From: Rhizophagus irregularis | Lineage: Eukaryota; Glomeromycota; Glomeromycetes; Glomerales; Glomeraceae | DNA length: 64,000 nucleotides | NCBI RefSeq assembly: GCF_026210795.1 | Contig: NC_089446.1 | Location: 930,001 to 994,000 of the forward strand | Direction: 5' to 3' | In this document: positions 12,161 to 25,052 of the stretch, in pieces | Layout of the letters: every line of letters begins with the position of its first letter | Numbering within the stretch: position 1 is the first letter of the stretch | Position numbers and translations under genes: made by a program | The notes under the pieces: model-generated | Told to the model about the DNA's origin: nothing | The model's database searches: none | Seen by the model: only the letters and a program-made list of their open reading frames with translations

Positions 12161-12179
12161 AATGGTCATATCGATACTA

Positions 12180-13279
12180 TCGAGTATCGTATAACTACTA
12201 TAAATCTTTTGGAATTAGATCAAAATTATTATGTTATCCATTATCTGTTATAGTAAAAGTTAAATAAATTTATTTACTGGATAAACTTCCGGTATTACGA
12301 CAAATGGAAGCGTTTCGGCATACACCCTAGTGAGATTTTTCTTAACAATATTAACTCTGCAGCATATAATTTTACTTTTATTCTTTTATATGTTTTATAA
12401 GTATTAGTTACTTTAATACTGGATGCCTAGCGCAAGCTATAATTACTCGTCTAATGGATAGTTCGTTAGTTTGACTGTATCGTTATTTGAATTCGAGCTT
12501 GTTTTATTATCTTGAATTTTCGTGCTATCTTAAACTCAATTTCACAAAATTTTTGTAACATATCGATATACTGTAAGTCTGTAACAAGAGAAAAAAGTAA
12601 ATTCTTATTATAATTTATTATTATAATATATATATATATTGAAATTGCGTGCATTGTGCATCATGGGATTAGATTTATAAGATTGTGAATACAAATACGA
12701 TAACATGTCATATGGTTGGTTCCCTTAAAATTATGAGAAAAAACTCGATAATCTTTTTAAAAGATCGCGAGAGTTAAATCCATTTATTTTTATTTATTAT
12801 TTATTTTATATTATTTTAATATTTATAAAGTAAATAATACGTAAGTACTCTCTTACTATATATACTAACGTATAATAATGGATTAGAATAAAAGAATAGA
12901 TTTGCATTTGACATTGGGTGAAAATGAGAAACATAATGGTCTAAGAATGAAAATTATTTGAAATAACTATGGAAATTGAATTTTCCGGATACAGACTTTG
13001 TAGTAGAAAAATGACATCGTTTATTAGCATATTATTGCATGTCTAAACTTAGAAGGATTCGACTCATTCAAAGAAAAAATTTAATATCTCATACCTGTCG
13101 ATTTTCCGCAGCAAACAAACTCTGGTTACAAACCTCAAAACAAAACAAAGAAAAATAAAGAAAAAGGAAAATTAAACAAAGAGAGATAAATAAAGAAAAA
13201 ATCTTTAAAAAAAACAATATTAGTAATAATCAATCGGCAAAAATCATTTAACATTCTCTAAAATAGTAAGACCAGGGTT
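12180..13279. other. intergenic, no supported gene
   Basis: AT-rich DNA with simple (ta)n and poly-A stretches. No ORF resembles the families in the window. Confidence 0.6.
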
Positions 13280-14118
13280 ATTCCTTACCCCACATGTTTT
13301 TGGCAAAAAAAAAAAATAATAATAATTATATAAACACTATTTGCTCTGGTGGTTGGTAAGTGGCCATGGGGTTTACTATGAAATGCTAACATTAACCTTC
13401 TTTTTTCGTTCCTACTGCCTTTACTGCCTTATTAAAATGCTAATGTTATTTCTGGGCCCTGTTACAGCAGTTTCTTGAAACAAAAAATTTTTGTTTGTAT
13501 TGAGATTGACTGTGTGTAGCATGTAATAATACATGTAATACAAATTGTTGTTACATACGATATTTCTACCCAATGACTGGTAAAAATCATAAAACTAGGA
13601 ACGGGAACAGTTGTTGAGTCAGGAGCGAAGACTAATAATTCCGACCTATCCCATCAACTCAAGCGGGCGGACATTGTGTAAACGAGCGTAGTCCTTCGTT
13701 ATCGTTATGATTCGGACTAAAATCAAATCAGATTCCTGCCTAAATTTTACAGAGTTATGGTTATCTATAAAATACTTAAAAGTCTAATTTATTAAATTCC
13801 AAGATTCTCTTACAATTTTATTTCAATGATGTAGCAATATAATTTAATCAATGGAAATTTTAGATAAATACAAATGACGTGGGAAATGTAATCAAAAATA
13901 TGTGCCTTTTATCACATCACACAAACTTCAAAGAAAACGTAAATAATTAACAATAAAAATATATTTAATTTTAAAAAATCTATTTGAGTAAAAGATGATG
14001 TCCACATATAATTAGATTAATATTTGGAACAACCAACTTTGGATTCAAATAATTTGAAGCAGGTTTGTGATAAACAACAAATCTATTAATCTAAGAATAT
14101 TTCTTGATCAAATCGAAT

Positions 14119-16315
14119 TTAACCATCAAAGTTAAATTTAAAAGTAGTTTTATAACTTTGACCAGACTGTTTGTTCTTTGCAGTAGCAATAATTTCCATT
14201 TTCCCAAAAGTTATTCCTAATAATACACTTCTGCCAATTCCTGAACCAGGCAAATCGACAATAAAATTTCCTAGAAGTTTCATACCAGGATCATCACAAT
14301 ATGTCCCATCATACTCTTCTGTATAATATAATCCAAAAAGCATATCTTTTTGCTCCGAAAAAATTGGTGTACGAGTGCTAGTTATTTCTTGATTAATATC
14401 CATTTTAGTACCACGTGTAGCTAAACAATCAAATTTTTCTATACGGTCACCGTAGACTTTTCTATGTATCGGATCTCCTTCTTTCTAAATAAAGTTAATA
14501 TTTGACTTTTTTAATAATAAAGTTTTACGAAGTAAAACTTAATTATATTAAAAAAAAAACATACCCATTTAGGTATAACTTTAATTCCGTAAGTATATTT
14601 AAGAACTCTTGAAGAAATAACACATTTCATATTGTCATCATTTCCTACATTATTCAAATCATTTAATTTTATAGATAATCCGTAAATTGCTGCTCCACGT
14701 GAAATTGCTGCCGTAGGTTGAGTAGGTACTGAAATAAAATTAACTTGACTACTGAACTTTTGTTTGATTTTCTTTTGTAAATATTTTGATTCACTAAATC
14801 CTCCAACTAAGAACATTGCAGAACAAGTTTCATGTGCATTATCCAGTTGAGTTTTTATTAATTGAAGAATTTTTTGGATAACAGGTTTAAATATTGATTC
14901 CATAATTTCAAAATCAATTTCAATTATCCATTCATCATTATCCAAAGTTTTCCTGATATCATCATCAATAACATATTGTTGTTCTAAGATTGGAACCGTT
15001 TCTCGAATGTCTAATTCATATAGAAAGTCTGGATCATCCCCTGTAAAAGGAATTTTACCATCATTACAAAATTGTTGTATCAAATATTGCATTTGTCCAT
15101 AGTTATTGTCTCTAAGCAAATCCATAGGTTCATCTCCAAGTATTTTTCGTAAATATTTAATAAACTCGACATCAACAAAAGTACTTCCACAAAAATCGCC
15201 AGATCTTTCAGTTATTTCACCTAATTGATTATGACTTACTAATTTACGAGTTGTTAAATCTACTGTACCGCCACCACAATCAACTATCATGAAATTAGCT
15301 GTTGTATAAATTATTTATAAACAAATTAGTCGATATTTATTAGTAAAATAAAGCAAATTAATAAACATACTTCCTGGTTGTGCGAGATTCTGTCCTTCAA
15401 GATTTTTCATGCAATATATCGCAGCAGCCTCAGCTAGTTATAAATTTTTAAGTTAAAAATTTAAAAGGTATATACATAATTTATATACAAACTGTAAAGA
15501 TTCTTACGTTCTGTAGTAAATTGTAAATTTGTTGAATATTTTTCTTTAATCAATCCTGCATCAAATGCACATATTCTCATAATTGCTTTCGCCTTATCAG
15601 AAAATTCTGCAGGAACAGTAATAATCAAAAGAACGTTTTCAAAGTAATCAATGTTTGGCCAACGTGTGTCGATAATTTCTTTAATTACCTTGAATATTTT
15701 TCAATATACAACATAATAGCAGAATTATCAGTTAGAATTTTTAAAAAGGGTTTGAACATACAAAGTTTAAAAGATTGCTAAAATTATGCAAAAAATTATA
15801 CCTTTCCGATTTCTCTAAGATAATCGGTAATAGCTTTTTTGTATTCAACTGGTAGTTTTGGTTTAAGTTCTTCTAATAAATCGCCCAAATGTAATTTAAA
15901 CAATTCAACGGGTTTATCATTTTCACTATTTTTTTGTCTTCTTGTTCTACTACGACCTTGCTTTTTAACTAGAGCTGGTGCACCCCAAAGTTTTACATTA
16001 TCATATTCATCGTCATATTGAAGAACCGTATTTGTTTTTAATTGACCTACGTTGCCGTTCCAAATATCATTTGAACATATATTGACTTCATCGCTAACAT
16101 GGCAATATGCAAATCCAGAGTAGGTTGTTCCAAAGTCTAATCCAACTACAACGCGGATATTATTTTCTTCGAATCCTAATAATTTACTGCCTTGTTTAAG
16201 AAATTTATCATCTTAAAATGTAAAAAAATAATTTCTATCGTCAAAATTAATAATGATATAATAAAATGTTCCACTCAATATACATACATATGTTAATAGG
16301 AAAAAAACTATCCAT
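14119..16315 (-). CDS. HSPA12-like Hsp70 family ATPase (subtype A)
   Basis: Six exons: 16288-16315, 15802-16211, 15508-15688, 15371-15433, 14565-15298, 14119-14484; 593 residues. The first exon is only 28 bases (MDSFFPINI plus one base). It was found because the frame upstream of FEENNIRVVVG lacks an ATG, and because the same small exon and donor (gtatgtatattg) occur in the duplicated copy at 28484. Phosphate-1 DFGTTYS is at about 35-41, phosphate-2 VDCGGGTVDLTT at about 233-244, and LVGGFSESKYLQKKI follows. The C-terminal exon ends in YKTTFKFNFDG. No CC gene is adjacent. The gene was originally head-to-head with the gene that is now the pseudogene at 16.85-20.39 kb. Confidence 0.87.
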
Positions 16316-16849
16316 GTTTCAATAAAATTTAGCATGAATATTGGGTTGGTTATTTATATAAACACATTTAAATGGATTACATGAATAAGGAAATTAAACA
16401 AAGACTATACATATGTTGTAGCGCACATTGTGCGACAAATGGGAGTGAATGCTGGAAAAAGGGACCAAATTAAAAAAAAAGTTTCCAAGTAAAATAAATG
16501 TAAATCTGATCATCCGATCCAGAATATTTATTATTTAAAAAAAATTTTTGTCAATTTGTGCCACATACAGTTTTTTACAAAAATCTTCTTTTTCAAAAAA
16601 AAAAACCTTAATAAACTTATGTTCAAAACCTTAAAATTATATATAGAGGTGTAATTTTGCCTGCTCTGCAAATTTACTTAGAACGACAAACGGGGTTTTG
16701 GCTGAAAAATTTGACTTAAACTCGATTTTTTAAAAAATGCGCCACATACTTTAAACAATATTTTCGGCGTAGCTTGCCACACATTTAGGACGTGCGAAAA
16801 AATAACGACGAGTCAATAATGTCCACCTTTACCTTTGTTTCACAACACA
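16316..16849. other. former divergent promoter with inserted repeat debris
   Basis: The first roughly 100 bases (16316-16420) align on the - strand with the promoter side of the gene at 28484 (shared 'attcatgctaaa' and 'gtctttgtttaa' blocks). The rest has no counterpart in the other arm and contains repeated 'gccacatac' words, so it is probably transposon-derived. Confidence 0.5.
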
Positions 16850-17164
16850 GAAATTCTAGTTGATTATAAAAAGGCTATTAATGATTACCTTAGAGAATCG
16901 GCAAGGTGCAATCTTTGTATGATTTATTTCTTGACTTTAATGATTTTAAACTTGAGTTTTTCACCGGATTATCCTATGAATACTAATACAGTATAGGATA
17001 ACCCGTTTGGAAATTTCAATTCTGGATAACCTATTACAGCTGATTTCATAATATACGGGGACACCTAGTCACATACCGAGACAACTCGGTACATTTGATA
17101 AAACTCGGTAAAGTTCAAGGTAAAAACTATATTGTTAGAATCAGAACACTAGTCCAAGCACTAG

Positions 17165-18149
17165 TGTTTCGGGCGAAACCGAAACTTAGACTCCCGGCGA
17201 AACTTCTGGAGCCTGGAGAAACTAGTTTCGCCACTAAGAGCAAAATCTGAAACTGGCGAAACTTCCGAAACTTTCCGAAACTGGACGAACTTGCAAAACA
17301 TTTTTTTTATCAGTTATTACATTTTATGATAAAAATTATTAATAAATCGCAACTTTTACAATTTACATCGTATCAACTATTTCATCAACTTCATGGAATA
17401 TCATTATCTTCATTTTCATTCATAGGTTCATCCACTTTCATCATTTTCACTCTCTATAATAATCTATACTTAATTCAAATCTTGTGCTGAGCCTTTCTCC
17501 AAAAGTAATTACAGCATGCGCAAGTTGCTTCGTAATGGCCTTCTGATACTTTTGTACCTTTGAATAGTATGACCTTATTCTAAGGACTTGGCTTGACCGC
17601 GCCAGCACTTTTTCTTTTTTTTCGGTGTAGTTATAAGAGTTGCATCTGGGGAAGGGTTAGAAAAGGTAAAATCTTGTGTAAACATAATTAAAAAAAGTAA
17701 AAGTTGATTTTTATTGTTTTAAATGAAAGAGAAAAATAGGATAAAGGTTTATTTGCAATTAAACGCGTTGTATATACAGTCAGACCTCCATAATTGCACA
17801 CCCCTTGGGACCATATGCATAATTTTCAAAATAGTGCATTTAAAGAGGGTGTGCATTTATAGAGGTAAAATAATTAGAGATCATATAAGCTTGGGACCAA
17901 ACCAGAGGGTGCATTTAGAGAGGGTATACATAGTGGGTGCAATTATGGAGAGTGCAATTATAGAGGTCTGACTGTAATACGAAAGATCTTTTGTGAGAAG
18001 AATGTATAAATTTAGCCACCAATTAAAAATCATGCACGTAACAATTTAGTTTCGCCAAGTTTAGTTTATGCATTTTCGAAATGGCCGAAACCTAAACTAA
18101 AAATTGGCGAAATGTTTTGCCAATTGCAAAACAGGTTTCGCCCGAAACA
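17165..18149. mobile_element. non-autonomous DNA transposon with 16-bp terminal inverted repeats
   Basis: The left end TGTTTCGGGCGAAACC (17165-17180) and the right end GGTTTCGCCCGAAACA (18134-18149) are perfect inverse complements. Many further gaaac/ggcgaaac words follow inside each end. No transposase is visible and no clear target duplication was found. Confidence 0.7.
17777..17974. mobile_element. 198-bp MITE with CAGT ends and TA target duplication (pogo/Tc1-like)
   Basis: It begins CAGTCAGACCTC and ends with the exact inverse GAGGTCTGACTG, flanked by TA on both sides, as expected for Tc1/mariner-pogo elements. It lies inside the 17165-18149 element, so it inserted later. Confidence 0.8.
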
Positions 18150-18232
18150 TTACCGAGGTGTAATTTTTATTTTATTCTGAGTTATACCGAATCTTACCGA
18201 GTTTCTCACGGCACGGAGTAAAGGGTCATCCG

Positions 18233-19343
18233 TAGTGCCTCGACCCGTATCCGGATCAATCCGGATTGATCCGGATTTTTTTTTTTCGGATATCCGGATT
18301 TTCACGGTTTTCATCCGGATTATAAACCGGATGAAAAATATCCGGTTTGACCCGGAATCCGGATGAAATTTTTATTATTTTTTTTTTTATTAATAATAAT
18401 AATTTTGCTGATCCATAAAGATCTATATCTAAATGATATTATGGCTAATTATTTTTGCGCCTAATACCAATTTTTTTATTAAAATTTATTAAATTTATAT
18501 TTGTTATATTAAACTTTTTAATACAGTAAGTTTAAGAAGATTTTTCAATTATAATTTATTTATTGAAGTTTGTATCAGATTTGTTTATTCAAATTTATAC
18601 ATTAACAAATAACAAATAATTTTAGATTTCACATTCAAATGTTCAAAAGAAAAAAAAACTTTATATTATTTTTGTTATAACAAAATAATAATTATTATTT
18701 TAAATGAAAAATTGTTCAATATTATAAATTTATATAATTATAACAACTTTTTTTAAAAATTAAAACTAGTGTTATATAATTTGATTCAAATGATTCTTTA
18801 ATTTTTGAAAGAAGAAACAAATCCTTAAAAAATTGCCTTACTAACCCAACACATCTATTTATAGTAATCTTTAGCTGTATATAAAAATATCTTGTTTAAA
18901 ATTTCATAATTAGTTAATTTACAAAGAAATGTTAAACAATAGTCTGAGACAATGCTGAAATAATATGAAATTGTTTTAAAGAAAAGTATTTAATGAAATT
19001 GGAATTATGTAAATTTCGTGGTCTTGGATAATTTTGGCCAAATTTGTAATTCTGGCCGAAATTAACATCACGTGACACCGGGAAAATAGTTTAGCCACCG
19101 GGCAAAAAATTTTTTATCGGCTAAGCATAGTGGCATGAAAATTTAATGTTACACAATTTGTAATTCTGGCCGGCGTTATGAATTCTGGCCAGAATTATTG
19201 CCGATCATTTGTAAATCCAATCCGGTTTCCGGTTTCTATCCGGATTATCTGATCCGGATTCAAAATCCGGGTCAATCCGGATATAATCCGGATTTTTTTT
19301 TTGTGTAATCCGGATGACGGTTTTCATCCGGGTCGAAGCACTA
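18233..19343. mobile_element. 1.1-kb non-autonomous hAT-like element with 8-bp target duplication
   Basis: The terminal inverted repeats TAGTGCCTCGACCCG and CGGGTCGAAGCACTA (one mismatch) are flanked by the direct repeat GTCATCCG at 18225-18232 and 19344-19351. An 8-bp duplication is characteristic of hAT transposons. Both subterminal regions are packed with atccggat palindromes. The centre is non-coding and holds another repeat with 'taattctggcc' words (about 19035-19200). Confidence 0.8.
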
Positions 19344-19384
19344 GTCATCCGAAATATATAGGTTTATAGTGAGTGACAGTGTGT

Positions 19385-19590
19385 AAAATTCATGTGCACA
19401 ATGTGCACATGTGCACATTTTAATTTTTATGTGCACAATTTTTAAAATTTAATTTGCACTATTGTGCACAAAATTTCTTAAAGAAAATATTAATAAAATT
19501 AATAAAAATGTGCACTATTGTGCACAAAAATTTTTTGATTGTACACAAAAAAAAATGCTTTATGTGCACATGTGCACATATAATTTTTAT
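19385..19590. repeat. cluster of TGTGCACA palindromes
   Basis: At least eight copies of the word gtgcac(a/t), often as tgtgcaca or atgtgcacat, lie in about 200 bases, with inverted symmetry between the two ends. It is probably a small hairpin-forming repeat element. Confidence 0.6.
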
Positions 19591-20607
19591 CAGATCTTAT
19601 ACACTGGACTTTATACCAAAAATTAATTGACAATCCGGACAATAGGTTATCCGGATTCAATCCTAGGATATTATCCAATTTGAGGAAAACTCTAATTAAA
19701 AGATTGTTGCTAATAAATATGGTAGAGAAAGTTAAGAGGAGAATTATTGGACAATTAATATTGATTTTGCAATTGTGAAATCAATACTTGAACCTTTATC
19801 CAACGAATTCTTAAATTGATAAAGTTCAATTACGTAATTTTCATGAAACTTGTTCTGTAATTAAACAGAACTAAATTTCAACATATAATACTTATTTCGG
19901 TTCCACGGCAGCAATTTCACGTGGAGCTACAATGTATAGATTGCCTATAAGAAATTTAAATAATATAGGAATAATAAGAGTGTGATGATTTCCCCAAGGA
20001 TTCTTAAATACTTATGGATGTGATGGAGATCCAATTGATCCAATTGACAGAAGTATTCGGGGGTTTATTGCTAAATTAAAATATTTGGCTAAACGATCAA
20101 GAAGTTACGGTACTCATGTACCGATATTTGAAGATCACACTCGAGTGCGCCTTTAGATCTTATTGTTGATTTTCCTGGCGAAGGCTTTACTAGACGTATA
20201 TTATTTTGAAGAAATGGAAATTATCATAACATCAAGAGATAACAAACAGGTCAAAGTTACTCTGTAAAAAATTTTATCCGTAATTCCTGGAAAAATAACT
20301 AAAAATCCAAGCAATTGGATAATTTCTATGTTTTGAGGCTAATGATTTTTTTTAAAACTACTTTTAACTTTAACTTGGATGAATAATATAAAGTTAAATT
20401 TCGTTTCAATAATTTATGTACAGTATAATATTTAATAAATAATTTATGATTTATCTCATATATGAGTTGTAACCACTGCTAATAGGATTAGTATGATTAA
20501 GTATTCGCAATAAGTATTAAGTAGAGATATAAAAAATGTCAAATTGTGATTTTTTACTTGAATAAAAATAAATAAAAATAAACTTTCAATTCTCATTTTC
20601 TACTAGT

Positions 20608-20835
20608 TTTTACGTACTGACCTAAAGACACCGGCTTTTCTAAGTGTAATCCCCTTGGAATCATAGTAAAAAAATAGCAGAATGTGCACTTAGAGAAGAT
20701 ATACATTTATAAAGAGTAAATTATTAAGAGCTCTTATAAATTGTGATTAGACTTATTACCGTGACTTAGGGAGAATTTACAGTACTTAACAGTGCCACAT
20801 ATAGAGGGTGCACTTATGGATGTGTTACTGTAAAA
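20608..20835. mobile_element. small MITE-like element, copy 1
   Basis: The sequence shares the 'gggtgcacttat' and 'gtgcacttagag' words and inverted layout of the 198-bp MITE family, ending near gtgttactgtaa. The same element lies inverted at 24866-25052 at the equivalent place in the other arm, so it inserted before the arms were duplicated. Exact ends are uncertain. Confidence 0.55.
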
Positions 20836-20840
20836 TGTTA

Positions 20841-21693
20841 GTCAAAAACTTTTTTAACCAATTGCGTATGATTTTACGTAGATTAATTAATACATTGATT
20901 TAAGAAAATCTCTTATTCATAAGTTTGAGACAAACGTTGAATAACGTTAGATTGATTTATTTAACTAGAGCCATTTATTAATAATGACCCATTTCACACA
21001 AAGTGCAAATCATGAAAATTGGTTCATTAACATCACGATGTCCTTTTGAAGCAGCGATTTGCGACTCGGATTGAACTGCGTGTTCGGTTCTTACTTGTAG
21101 ATAAAGAAAATGATGAAAGCATGAAAGTATTTGACGATCCAAACGGCTCTTAGAAACCATTTTCCTTACGTGATAATTATTAAATAGATTTTATTATTTA
21201 CAGTACAATAGTTACGATAAAAAATAACGCAACCAAAGGATAATCTACTTTCTTGAATCAATAAATGACATCTAAAAATTTTTAACATGACGTATCTAAT
21301 TACATAGTGCAAGTCTGTTCTGTATCTTTGAAATAAGGGCTGGTTTTTGAATATATGAATTCAGTTGTATAAATGCAGCATCCTATAAAGCCTTATTTCA
21401 TTATTCGTTAAAATCCAATTTTGTCCATCTTCGAAGGAACTTATTCTTTCTCTATTCGATCAAAGTAATCAAAAAGATCACACGACTATACTTTTGAATA
21501 GAAAGTAAACCAGGTATCTTGAACTTTATCACCTGGAAAGTCTTTTTAGTTTTTTTTTCATTCATCCGCTTGTATGAATTACGCACAGAAATAGAGAGTG
21601 CTGTATGGGTTAAGTATCCCCGGAAAATTATGGATGATCTAAATAATTCTGTAACTCGATTAATCATAATATAAAAATATACTCTTTATTTAA
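20841..21693. other. intergenic spacer, no supported gene
   Basis: This lies between the left arm of the inverted duplication and the Hsp70 pseudogene on the - strand. Short ORFs show no family resemblance. Confidence 0.5.
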
Positions 21694-23880
21694 TTAAACG
21701 TATAATAAATCTGATTCAAAAGTTGCTTCATCATAAATTTCTCCATTTCGCTTATCCCTTGCAGTTGCTTTAATTCTATCCTGTCTAATCTAGCATCTAG
21801 TCTGACAAGGTTCTTTAATTCTTCTGTTGTACTAATAACATACTGGACCCTTTTGGAGTTATTAATTGCTATAGAACCTCTGAGTCTGTAAATCCCTGTT
21901 GGTCTTGCATTTTTAGCTCAGGACGATGGATCTAAGTAAACACCTGTTTTACCTAGTTTTCTACCTAGAAGCCCAGAGGCCATAGAAGCTAGGAGGGTAG
22001 AACAATAATAGCAGGGTACATTGTCTTTTGCAATATTTTAGTAAAATCAATAAGAATTCTACAGATGATAATATCAAGATGTGTTTATACGTAAAGCTCC
22101 TCATTGCAATATTTCCAGAATCATCTGTTGTATAATAAGTAGTTTGGCTAGACAAAATAATTCTTTAACATACTCTACTCTAGAGTAATCGATTCGCCAT
22201 TTTTCTTATCTTTACATGCAACCTAAATAAAAAATATATTTTACATAGTATGTCAGATCAAAAAAAAAACAAAATAAAATAAAATCTTTGTGCAAAGAAT
22301 AAAATCGAACAAATTACACGTACCAAACTTTGGCAAACTTCAATACCATAAATTCATTAAAAACATGTTATTATATAATTTCAACGTTTAATCCATATGT
22401 TATAACACCTCTAACAACTGCTACTGTTGGCAAATCCGGTACAGCAATAATCAAAATTTGATCTATAAAGTCTTCTTTTACTCTACTCAAAAGGTAAGGT
22501 GCCTCACTAAATTTACCTACTAAAATATTGCAGAACATCGTTACAAAGCATCCCTTAATTGACTATCAATTAATTTTATAATCCTATTCATAACTGAACC
22601 GAACATTACTTTCACTGATGTACAGTAAAATCGAGTTTTACGATCCATCCAGCTTCTTCCATCTTTTGCCTAAATTCTCCCGTAACATATTGAAATCAGG
22701 ACAATGCACACGTAAATTAATCTTAACTTTCAGGATTTCCGTTAAATTTAAATTTAACCCTGATGCAAAAAAAGTCGTCGAATCAAATTCTGTATTTTTT
22801 GATATTTATATCGTTTTAATTTTCTTAATGTTTGAAATCCGACTTTACGTCCAAGACAATTGTAAAATTCTATCAACCAACGTGCTACAACATAGATCGC
22901 CGACACGTTTAGTAATTTGTTGTTCTGAAGAAGTTTACGCGACATAATATCGACTGCGTCATCCCCACAATCTGCATCCAGGAAAGTATCTTTTCTTAAA
23001 AAGAAAGTACATAATGATAAGTAACCTATAAGAAATAACTTTTTTCTTTTAAAAAAAAAAAAATTATTACCTCCAGAATAAAGATTATGATTCTTGACAA
23101 CACTTAGACAATGCAAAGCGCTTTAACAAAGAGAAAATTAGTTCAATGCTATTTCGATGACATTAAAACAATTAATTATTATACGCACGTTCAGTAGTAA
23201 ACTCGAGATTGGCAGAGTTTAATGTAGTTAAGAGACCAGCCTTATGCACATTCGCACATGACTTTTGTATAATGATGTGGCTTCAAATCGATATGAGTAA
23301 TTATTTTTTACAAAATTAATAATGTCCTGTCATGTACTGTACGATGTACCCGATCAGCAAGAATGGTTAGAATAAATCCAACTTGTTGCGGAAATCTAAT
23401 TGTCGGTCACCTTTTTCTAGTATACTTTTAATTAAAGATATTTGAGTTAAATAATCTTTGATTGCTTCATATCGATATAATGTAATTGCGGAGGTATCCA
23501 AGGTTTTTGATTTTTTCTTAAATAAGATAGATGTAATTTAAAAATAATTTAATTGGACGAGTTCTTGTTTCTTCTAAATCATTATCAGGTTCTTTAATAA
23601 CACTTATAATTTTTTGAGCAGAAGCTTCATTATATTTAAAAGTATTGTAGGAATTTTTAAACACCTGGCCTTTTAATAAATATTAATTTAACTTACCAAG
23701 TATGGTTTATTTCGGATTTTCTTTGCGCACATAGGCAGGTTCGTTCCAAAAATTTTTAGCAACAAGAATTTTAATATCTTGTTAGGATCATTATTTCGAA
23801 AGAAAATAATTTTGAATTTTTGACGGCATATATATGAAACATTGTCGCACAAACATACCATAGGTTCATAGTCACATGAC
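21694..23880 (-). pseudogene. divergent decayed HSPA12-like Hsp70
   Basis: Scattered - strand segments follow the family order: a stretch like NFWNEPAYVRKENPK (about 23.7 kb), a RPIKLFL segment (about 23.56 kb), a YEAIKDYL segment, DTFLDADCGDDAVDIMSRKLL for the phosphate-2 region (about 22.9 kb), SVMNRIIKLIDSQL, FLVGKFSEAPYLLSRVKEDF and VAVVRGVITYGLN (22.4-22.6 kb), and KATARDKRNGEIYD before the stop at 21694. There are many breaks and altered key residues. It is not closely related to the genes in the flanking arms, so it is a separate old lineage, nearest to subtype C by its 'VVRGV.YGL' segment. Confidence 0.75.
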
Positions 23881-24865
23881 ATAAATCGTGATTCTTTTTA
23901 ATTTTAAAATATGAAATTTGTTAAATATGACTATTCTGAGCGCCTTTATAAAAAAAACAAGAAATTGACCAAAACAGCCACAGGACACACAATTCCACCA
24001 TGTTCAAGATTTCTCCCCCACTTGATATTCTCTTGGAATATGGAAGAAAATAGACTATCAAAATTCAAATTATGCGTGTAAAATCCAGTAATCCATGATT
24101 AATAATTACAATAATTAATTACAATTCAAATCATTCATATTAAATATTATATAGAAATCTTATTTATAAATTTTCGGAATGATTCGCCTCATTTTACTTG
24201 GCTTGTCAATTTAAACCAGCAATATTGAACTATTTTGATAATCCAAGATAATAATTTATACTATGTTACGGTTTGAATAGGATAATAGAGGTGACTAACA
24301 TTTAATGTCAAAATATATAATAGTTATTGCATCAGTCAGACAAGAATCACAAGATCATGCTGACACGTTTAATAATGTATAATTAGGTGTTTATACTGAA
24401 TTTAGTATTAAAAGATTAATTTGTAACCTATATGATTGCAAATAAATTGATATTTAGCCATTGAGCTTGTTCTTCATGCAAATTCATACGCTTTTATAAT
24501 AAAACTCGCATGTGACTTCAAAAAGTGACTTTATCTGCTAATACTCTATTTTTGCATGCAACTTATATTCAACATACTCGGCTTTTCCATGTTTTTTCCT
24601 GCTAATATACAAAATTTTATACTTTTTTACATTCAACTTTTATTATAATTAGCCGAATCCTGTCCAAATATTAATAATGAATAGTTGAACAAAATTGGGA
24701 TACATTTTTTTCTAATAACAAGTTAACTAAGAAATGACAGTTACGCTAGGATAGTAGCCGCAGATCACCTAAAAGATAAATTATTTTCAATATGTTTTTT
24801 TTTAAAAAAAAAAAAATTAGTAATTGATTAATACTAATGTGAAAAGTCATTTAATAATTTGCAGC
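23881..24865. other. intergenic; contains a dispersed repeat shared with 33.77-33.91 kb
   Basis: About 24166-24260 resembles 33770-33905 in the same orientation (shared 'tgtcaatttaaaccag' and flanking words). At 33.8 kb it follows a CC relic, so the 24.2-kb copy may mark the former 3' flank of a lost CC gene. No CC coding sequence was convincingly recognised here. Confidence 0.45.
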
Positions 24866-25052
24866 AACACTTCCATAGTGCACGTGTGCACCCTCTATAA
24901 GTGCACGTACTATGTAAATTCTCCCCCAAGAGCACGGTAGGCTTGATTACAACTTATAAGGGCTCTTAATATTTTACTCCCCACCCTCTCTCTAAGTGCA
25001 TATTTTGCTATTTTTTTACAAGAGGGTGAGAGTTAGGTACGGTAAATTATTA
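24866..25052. mobile_element. small MITE-like element, copy 2 (inverted)
   Basis: The inverse of 20608-20835, sharing 'gtgcaccctctataagtgcac', 'aagggctcttaa' and 'ctaagtgcatattttgctattttttta' blocks. One end differs from copy 1. Confidence 0.55.

Larger units (their letters stand above)
16954..19692. mobile_element. nest of non-autonomous DNA transposons (outermost element)
   Basis: The ends gagtttttcaccggattatccta (left) and its diverged inverse tagga.attatcc...gaaaactc (right, to 19692) form imperfect terminal inverted repeats around at least three further elements. A second inverted word pair, ctcggta / taccgag, lies just inside (about 17076-18203). No transposase ORF was seen. All are old or non-autonomous copies. 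The outer boundaries are less certain than those of the inner elements. Confidence 0.5.
16850..20390 (+). pseudogene. decayed HSPA12-like Hsp70, split by nested transposons
   Basis: A fragment at about 16851-16910 translates like VDYKKAINDYLRE, the end of the second exon of its relatives. After about 2.7 kb of inserted repeats, 19.72-20.39 kb again resembles this family: WTINIDFAIVKSILEP, then a region like ISVP..AAISRGA, and finally TTFNFNLDE before the stop near 20386. These residues are closest to the intact gene 25988-28154 (WTIDIDFATVKSIFEP, TTFKFNLDE), its counterpart in the other arm. Several frame breaks and a small insertion near 20265-20350 make it non-functional. Confidence 0.8.
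13280..20840 (-). repeat. left arm of a large imperfect inverted duplication
   Basis: Read on the - strand, this segment aligns in order with 24866-31450. The matching parts are the 3' flank (13280-14118 with 30745-31450; for example, the stretch around 13660-13740 with 31098-31190), the Hsp70 gene 14119-16315 with 28484-30744, the short intergenic promoter, the Hsp70 pseudogene with the gene 25988-28154, and its 3' flank with a small DNA element. The arm is enlarged by transposons between about 16.4 and 19.7 kb. Confidence 0.8.
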
